In this document: piece by piece, positions 13,443 to 17,393 of the stretch
How the letters are laid out: every line of letters starts with the position of its first letter
Position numbering within the stretch: the stretch's first letter is position 1
NCBI GenBank assembly: GCA_902494515.1
Contig: CABUTS010000060.1
Location: forward strand, 1 to 17,393
DNA: 17,393 bases
Direction: 5' to 3'
DNA from: an uncultured Muribaculaceae bacterium
GTDB taxonomy: Bacteria; Bacteroidota; Bacteroidia; Bacteroidales; Muribaculaceae
Position numbers and translations under genes: made by a program
Notes under the pieces: model-generated
What the model was told of the DNA's origin: nothing
Databases searched by the model: none
Seen by the model: the letters and a program-made list of their open reading frames with translations, nothing else

Positions 13443-14462
13443 ATGGGAAAATATAAAGAATATAAACGCGGCATCTCGGCCTGGATCTCCTCCGACAAAG
13501 GCCAGCGTTTCTTCAACTTCGCATACTCCATCGGCGCCGCCATCGTAATCTGGGGTGCCCTCTTCAAGATTCTGCACCTCCCCGGCGGCAACTTCCTGCT
13601 CTCGCTGGGTATGGGCACCGAGGTGCTGATGTTTACTCTGACGGCTTTCGACCGCCCCCCGCGCACCTACAAGTGGGAGGATGTATTCCCGGTGCTTGAC
13701 TCCGGAGACCCCGAGGACAAGCCGGAATTCACCGGTGGCCAGAACGTTGTAATCAACGGCGCAACCGGCGCCGCTGCCGGCAAAGTCGCTGAAAGCGCTG
13801 CCGCCGCTACCGGCGCCGCCCCCCGTCAGGCTCCCATCCAGGCTCCGGTCCTCTCCGGCGACGCCACCCCCGCCGAGGTCGTGAACTCCATGGTTTCCGC
13901 CACCCAGACCTACCTCGATCAGGTTTCCGCTATGGCCGAAGAGCTCCGCCACCTCCAGGAGACAACCCGCTCGCTGAACACCGTCAACGACACCCTTCTG
14001 GAGTCGTTCCGCGCCATCACCGAGAATTCCGAGAGCATCACACGCTCCTCCAACGGCTATGTGGAGCAGATGCAGGGGCTCAACCGCAACATCCAGGGGC
14101 TGAACACCATTTACGAAATCCAGCTCAAGAGTGTCAGCTCGCAGCTCGACGCCATCGACCGCGTGAACGCCGGAATCAAGGATATCCGCGATATGTATGA
14201 GCGCTCCTCGGCCTCCAGCTCCCGCTACTGCGAGGAGACCGAGAAGATGGCCCGCTACATGGCCCAGCTCAATCAGGTCTACGAGAAGATGATCACTGCC
14301 ATGACCATCAACATGTACGGTCCCAACCCCATGGCCGCAGCCGCCGCAGCAGCCGCGCCGACCCCTCCCCCGGTGCCCGAACGCCCCACGGCCACCGAAA
14401 CTCCGGCCACTCCGGCCTCCGGCACCGTCCCCCCCGCCGTCCCCGCAGCCCCCAAGGCATGA
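13443..14462 (+). CDS. porL: T9SS motor protein PorL/GldL
   Basis: An inner-membrane half of the proton-driven GldLM motor. 339 residues. Two transmembrane helices lie at about 24-44 (FNFAYSIGAAIVIWGALFKIL) and 50-68 (NFLLSLGMGTEVLMFTLTAF); Glu60 in the second helix corresponds to the conserved membrane glutamate implicated in proton flow. The cytoplasmic part contains an Ala-rich linker (about 100-140) and a predicted coiled-coil stretch (about 150-285; heptad-like QTYLDQVSAMAEELRHL and following). A low-complexity Ala/Pro tail ends the protein. This tail is species-variable in the family. ATG 13443 gives the family start MGKYKEYKRG. A 54-nt gap separates it from porM. Confidence 0.93.
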   Translation: MGKYKEYKRGISAWISSDKGQRFFNFAYSIGAAIVIWGALFKILHLPGGNFLLSLGMGTEVLMFTLTAFDRPPRTYKWEDVFPVLDSGDPEDKPEFTGGQNVVINGATGAAAGKVAESAAAATGAAPRQAPIQAPVLSGDATPAEVVNSMVSATQTYLDQVSAMAEELRHLQETTRSLNTVNDTLLESFRAITENSESITRSSNGYVEQMQGLNRNIQGLNTIYEIQLKSVSSQLDAIDRVNAGIKDIRDMYERSSASSSRYCEETEKMARYMAQLNQVYEKMITAMTINMYGPNPMAAAAAAAAPTPPPVPERPTATETPATPASGTVPPAVPAAPKA

Positions 14463-14516
14463 CCCTCCGCAACACCAGACTTTCAGTTTCCGTCAACCTT
14501 TTAAACTCTTAAACCA

Positions 14517-16082
14517 TTGGGTACCAGTAACAACAGGCTCTCACCCCGTCAGAAGATGATCAACCTCATGTACATCGTTCTGACCGCCATGCTGGCTCTG
14601 AACGTCTCGAGCGATGTGCTCAACGGATTCACCCAGGTGGAGGAGGGTCTCAACCGATCCAACAGCAACGTGGAGCAGCGAAACGCTGCCATCCTCCATA
14701 CCCTCGAAGCTTTCGCCGAACAGAACCCCGACAAGGGGCGTCCCTGGTACGACAAGGCCTGCGAGGTGCGCCGCATAACCCAGGGGGTCTACAACCACAT
14801 CGACTCCCTCAAGCAGCTCATCGTCGTTGAAGCCGACGGCAGCGACGGCCGTCTCGACGACATACAGAACCGCGACAACCTCGACGCCGCCTCAGTGGTG
14901 ATGCTCTCCGGAGCCAAGCCCCGCGGCGCCCGACTCCGCAACGACATAGAGTCCTATCGCTCTTACATCACCTCGCTGATGACCGACTCGGTCAAGCGCA
15001 ACAACATTCTCCACACCCTCTCAACCGAGCCGACCCTCCGCAAGGGGACACTCGTGAAGGAGACCTGGGAGGAATCGAAGTTCGACAACCAGCCGGTCGT
15101 GGCCGCCATAACCCTGCTAACAAAACTGCAGAACGACGTCAAATACGCCGAAGGTGAAGCGCTGCAGACCCTGCTGGCCAACGTCGACGCCGGCGATGTC
15201 CGCGTCAACGAACTCAACGCCTTCGTAATCCCACAGAGCCGCTTCGTGATGCGCGGCGGCAAATACGCCGCCAACATCGTTCTGGCGGCGGTCGACACCA
15301 CCCAGCGCCCCGTGATTTACGTCAACGGCAACAAGCTCCCCAACGACCGCGGCCTGTATGAACTGTCGCCCGGCGCAACCGGCACATTCGACTACAAGGG
15401 TTATCTCGAGGTTCCCCACGGCGACGGCACCGTGTCGCGCCACCCCTTCGAGAGCTCCTACACCGTAATCGAGCCCACCGCCACCGTCTCCGCCACGATG
15501 ATGAACGTGCTCTACGCCGGCATCGACAACCCGATTTCAATCTCAGTGCCGGGTGTGGCCATGAACGGCGTCTCCGCCTCGATGACCAACGGCACCCTGA
15601 CCCGCAGCGGCGACCATTGGGTGGCCCGCCCCTCCAAGGTCGGCGAGGAAGCTACGGTCACCGTCAACGCCGACATGGACGGCCGCCAGATGACCGTGGC
15701 CTCCACCAAGTTCCGCGTGCGCAAGCTCCCCGACCCGTCGCCCTATATCCCCTATAAGGACGCCAACGGCAACGTCAACCGCTTCAAGGGTGGCCGCGGC
15801 TTCCCGAAGTCGTTCCTGCTCAGCGCTCCCGGCATCGAAGCCGCCATCGACGACGACCTGCTGAACATCCAGTTCAAGGTTCTCTCGTTCGAGACCGTAT
15901 TCTTCGACTCCATGGGTAACGCCATCCCCGAAGTGTCGGACGGCAGCCAGTTCTCCGAACGCCAGAAGAGCTCCTTCCGCCGCCTGTCGCGCGGAAAACG
16001 CTTCTACATCTCCCGCGTAAAGGCAGTCGGCCCCGACGGCATCACCCGCGACCTCGCCCCCATCGAGGTTATCGTAAACTAA
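14517..16082 (+). CDS. porM: T9SS motor/rod protein PorM/GldM
   Basis: An inner-membrane protein with one N-terminal helix that inserts into the PorL pentamer and a long periplasmic rod that contacts the PorK-PorN ring. 521 residues, the family length. The N-terminus LSPRQKMINLMYIVLTAMLALNVSSDVLNGF (helix about 14-34) is diagnostic. The periplasmic part includes LSTLSTEPTLRKGTLVKETWEES-like and FVIPQSRFVMRGGKYAANIVLAAVD segments typical of the central domains, and the C-terminal domain ends ISRVKAVGPDGITRDLAPIEVIVN. Start: an in-frame TAA at 14502 and no ATG before the conserved LSPRQK leave TTG 14517 as the only fitting start; the first ATG (14556) would cut off that motif. porN follows after 61 nt. 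Confidence 0.93.
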   Translation: MGTSNNRLSPRQKMINLMYIVLTAMLALNVSSDVLNGFTQVEEGLNRSNSNVEQRNAAILHTLEAFAEQNPDKGRPWYDKACEVRRITQGVYNHIDSLKQLIVVEADGSDGRLDDIQNRDNLDAASVVMLSGAKPRGARLRNDIESYRSYITSLMTDSVKRNNILHTLSTEPTLRKGTLVKETWEESKFDNQPVVAAITLLTKLQNDVKYAEGEALQTLLANVDAGDVRVNELNAFVIPQSRFVMRGGKYAANIVLAAVDTTQRPVIYVNGNKLPNDRGLYELSPGATGTFDYKGYLEVPHGDGTVSRHPFESSYTVIEPTATVSATMMNVLYAGIDNPISISVPGVAMNGVSASMTNGTLTRSGDHWVARPSKVGEEATVTVNADMDGRQMTVASTKFRVRKLPDPSPYIPYKDANGNVNRFKGGRGFPKSFLLSAPGIEAAIDDDLLNIQFKVLSFETVFFDSMGNAIPEVSDGSQFSERQKSSFRRLSRGKRFYISRVKAVGPDGITRDLAPIEVIVN

Positions 16083-16143
16083 CCGCAAACTCCCCCCACA
16101 GCGGTTGCCCCGCGCAATCCGCAGTCCGCAAATCAAGATAACT

Positions 16144-17343
16144 ATGAAATCTTTAGCCAAATATCTCCTGTCGGCCCTGGCCATGCTGGCCTGCGTCTCC
16201 ACGGTTTCAGCGCAGACCGACGGAGGTTCGTCAAGCTCCAGCTCCGTAGTTCGCCGCGGCAGCTCCGACCGCGGGAAGAAGGCCCAGGCGGCCACTCCCG
16301 GCGTCACCGAGCGCATGCAGCAGCGTTTCCAGAGCCAGGAGGTTTCCGACGCCGACAAGGTGTGGATGCGCGTCATCTACCGCGACCTGAAACTCGACAA
16401 CCCCAAGAACCTCCCCCTCTACTTCCCCGAGGAGGTCGTCGACGGCCAGGAGAACCTCTTCCGCATCATCATGCGCATGGTGGCCGACAACCAGCTCCCC
16501 GTATATGAATACCTCGACGGCAAGGAGATTTTCACCGACCAGTACAAGGTGAACGTCAAGGATATGCTCGAGCGCTTCCATGTGCTCTACACCCCCGCCA
16601 AAGGCTCCACCGAGAAGAACCCGAAGTTCACCATCGAGGAGGCCGACGTCCCCGCCAACGAAGTGCTTTCGTACTTCCTGCTCGAGAAATGGGAATTTGA
16701 CTCGCGCAGCAACAAGACCCGCCGGGTGGTCGAGGCCATCTGCCCCGTGCTCCACCGCACCGACGATTTCGGCGGCGAGGCCGTGCGCTACCCCATGTTC
16801 TGGGTGAAGATGGACAACCTGCGCCCCTATCTGGCTCAGCAGTATATCTTCGTCGACGACAACAACAACATCCCCCGCTACACCTACGCCGACTACTTCG
16901 CGCGCAATATGTATGACGGCGACATCTACAAGACCCGCAACCTGGCCAACAAGTCCATGATGCAGCTCTTCCCCGACCCCGACGACCGCGAACGCGCCCA
17001 GGACTCCATCCAGAACCGCCTCGAGCAGTTCGACAAAAACCTCTGGGTACCCTCGCGCGAGGATGTTATCGCCGCCCGCGAAGCCCGCGAGGAGGCTGAA
17101 GCCGCTGCCGCGGAAGCTGCCGACGCAGCCATCGCAGACCGCGACGGCGATGGAGGGGAAGGCGCCGTAGCTCCCGCCGCCGACAGCGACAAGAAGAGTG
17201 TACGCTCCACCCGCTCCCGCCGCGGAAAGTCCGACGCCTCCTCCAAGAAGGATAAAGACAAGAAGAAAGCCAAAGCAAAGAAGCCCAAGTCGGCGCCCAA
17301 ATCCTCCAACAGCGCCACCCGCTCTGTCCGCCGCCGCAAGTAA
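16144..17343 (+). CDS. porN: T9SS ring protein PorN/GldN
   Basis: A periplasmic protein that joins PorK to build the T9SS ring. 399 residues from ATG 16144; the upstream TTG at 16105 is rejected because the signal peptide MKSLAKYLLSALAMLACVSTVSAQ starts at 16144 (cleavage near Ala23). Family segments are VWMRVIYRDLKLDNPKNLPLYFPE (about 65-88), GQENLFRIIMRMVADNQLPVYEYLDG, FDSRSNKTRRVVEAICPVL and the QNRLEQFDKNLWVPSREDV end of the conserved part (about 295-315). The remainder is an Ala/Glu-rich stretch, then a strongly basic tail (KKDKDKKKAKAKKPKS) ending VRRRK, which is longer and more basic than in the PorN/GldN I know. It is the last gene in the window; 50 nt remain. Confidence 0.93.
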   Translation: MKSLAKYLLSALAMLACVSTVSAQTDGGSSSSSSVVRRGSSDRGKKAQAATPGVTERMQQRFQSQEVSDADKVWMRVIYRDLKLDNPKNLPLYFPEEVVDGQENLFRIIMRMVADNQLPVYEYLDGKEIFTDQYKVNVKDMLERFHVLYTPAKGSTEKNPKFTIEEADVPANEVLSYFLLEKWEFDSRSNKTRRVVEAICPVLHRTDDFGGEAVRYPMFWVKMDNLRPYLAQQYIFVDDNNNIPRYTYADYFARNMYDGDIYKTRNLANKSMMQLFPDPDDRERAQDSIQNRLEQFDKNLWVPSREDVIAAREAREEAEAAAAEAADAAIADRDGDGGEGAVAPAADSDKKSVRSTRSRRGKSDASSKKDKDKKKAKAKKPKSAPKSSNSATRSVRRRK

Positions 17344-17393
17344 TCTTCCGTCAGCAACCCAATCCGGTTCGCCCGATTGCCCCATCCGCGCCC

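Noticed and set aside
16105..16143. Upstream TTG start for porN
   Set aside because: Would add 13 residues ahead of a complete signal peptide that starts at ATG 16144.
1..17393. tRNA or rRNA genes
   Set aside because: I saw no cloverleaf with a GTTCRA-type T-arm and CCA-side stem, and no rRNA signature, on either strand.

Overview
The window looks like chromosomal DNA from a high-GC member of the Bacteroidales, most likely Muribaculaceae-like. I base this on the type IX secretion (T9SS) genes, the Bacteroidetes-type promoters (TTTG about 20 nt before TAnnTTTG), the general lack of Shine-Dalgarno sites, and a hup / small basic protein / rng neighbourhood that I recall as typical of Bacteroidetes. 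The family-level call is inference.

Layout. (1) 1-1831: a monocistronic myo-inositol-1-phosphate synthase gene (ino1, +) with a candidate promoter and an intrinsic terminator. (2) 1832-3294: a 1.46-kb gene-free region between convergent genes, holding a nested, roughly symmetric island of inverted repeats (two 215-bp palindromic elements, outer 28-bp arms, a central 37-bp degenerate tandem array), then a strong hairpin and a 17-bp x 7 tandem repeat. (3) 3295-9772, all on the minus strand: a PpiD-like membrane-anchored chaperone/PPIase; RNase E/G (rng); an unlisted 29-residue very basic protein; HU; a queuosine-precursor transporter (YhhQ/VUT) with a good preQ1-I riboswitch candidate directly at its start; and a small lipoprotein whose 3' end lies in a tandem repeat. 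(4) 9909-17343, plus strand: porT-porP-porK-porL-porM-porN, the core of a T9SS. PorT and PorP are outer-membrane components, PorK/N form the periplasmic ring, and PorL/M are the proton-driven inner-membrane motor.

The minus-strand block is mostly housekeeping (envelope protein folding, RNA decay, nucleoid, tRNA queuosine supply) and is unusually rich in structured leader RNA. There are tandem hairpins in the ppiD leader, a long inverted repeat in the rng leader that could serve autoregulation, and the preQ1 aptamer. The T9SS block is an apparent operon with a 4-nt porT/porP overlap and C/T-rich spacers of 54-149 nt. Points most worth following up are the preQ1 aptamer, the 29-aa protein, the nested palindromic island, the rng leader hairpin, and the tandem hairpins upstream of ppiD.
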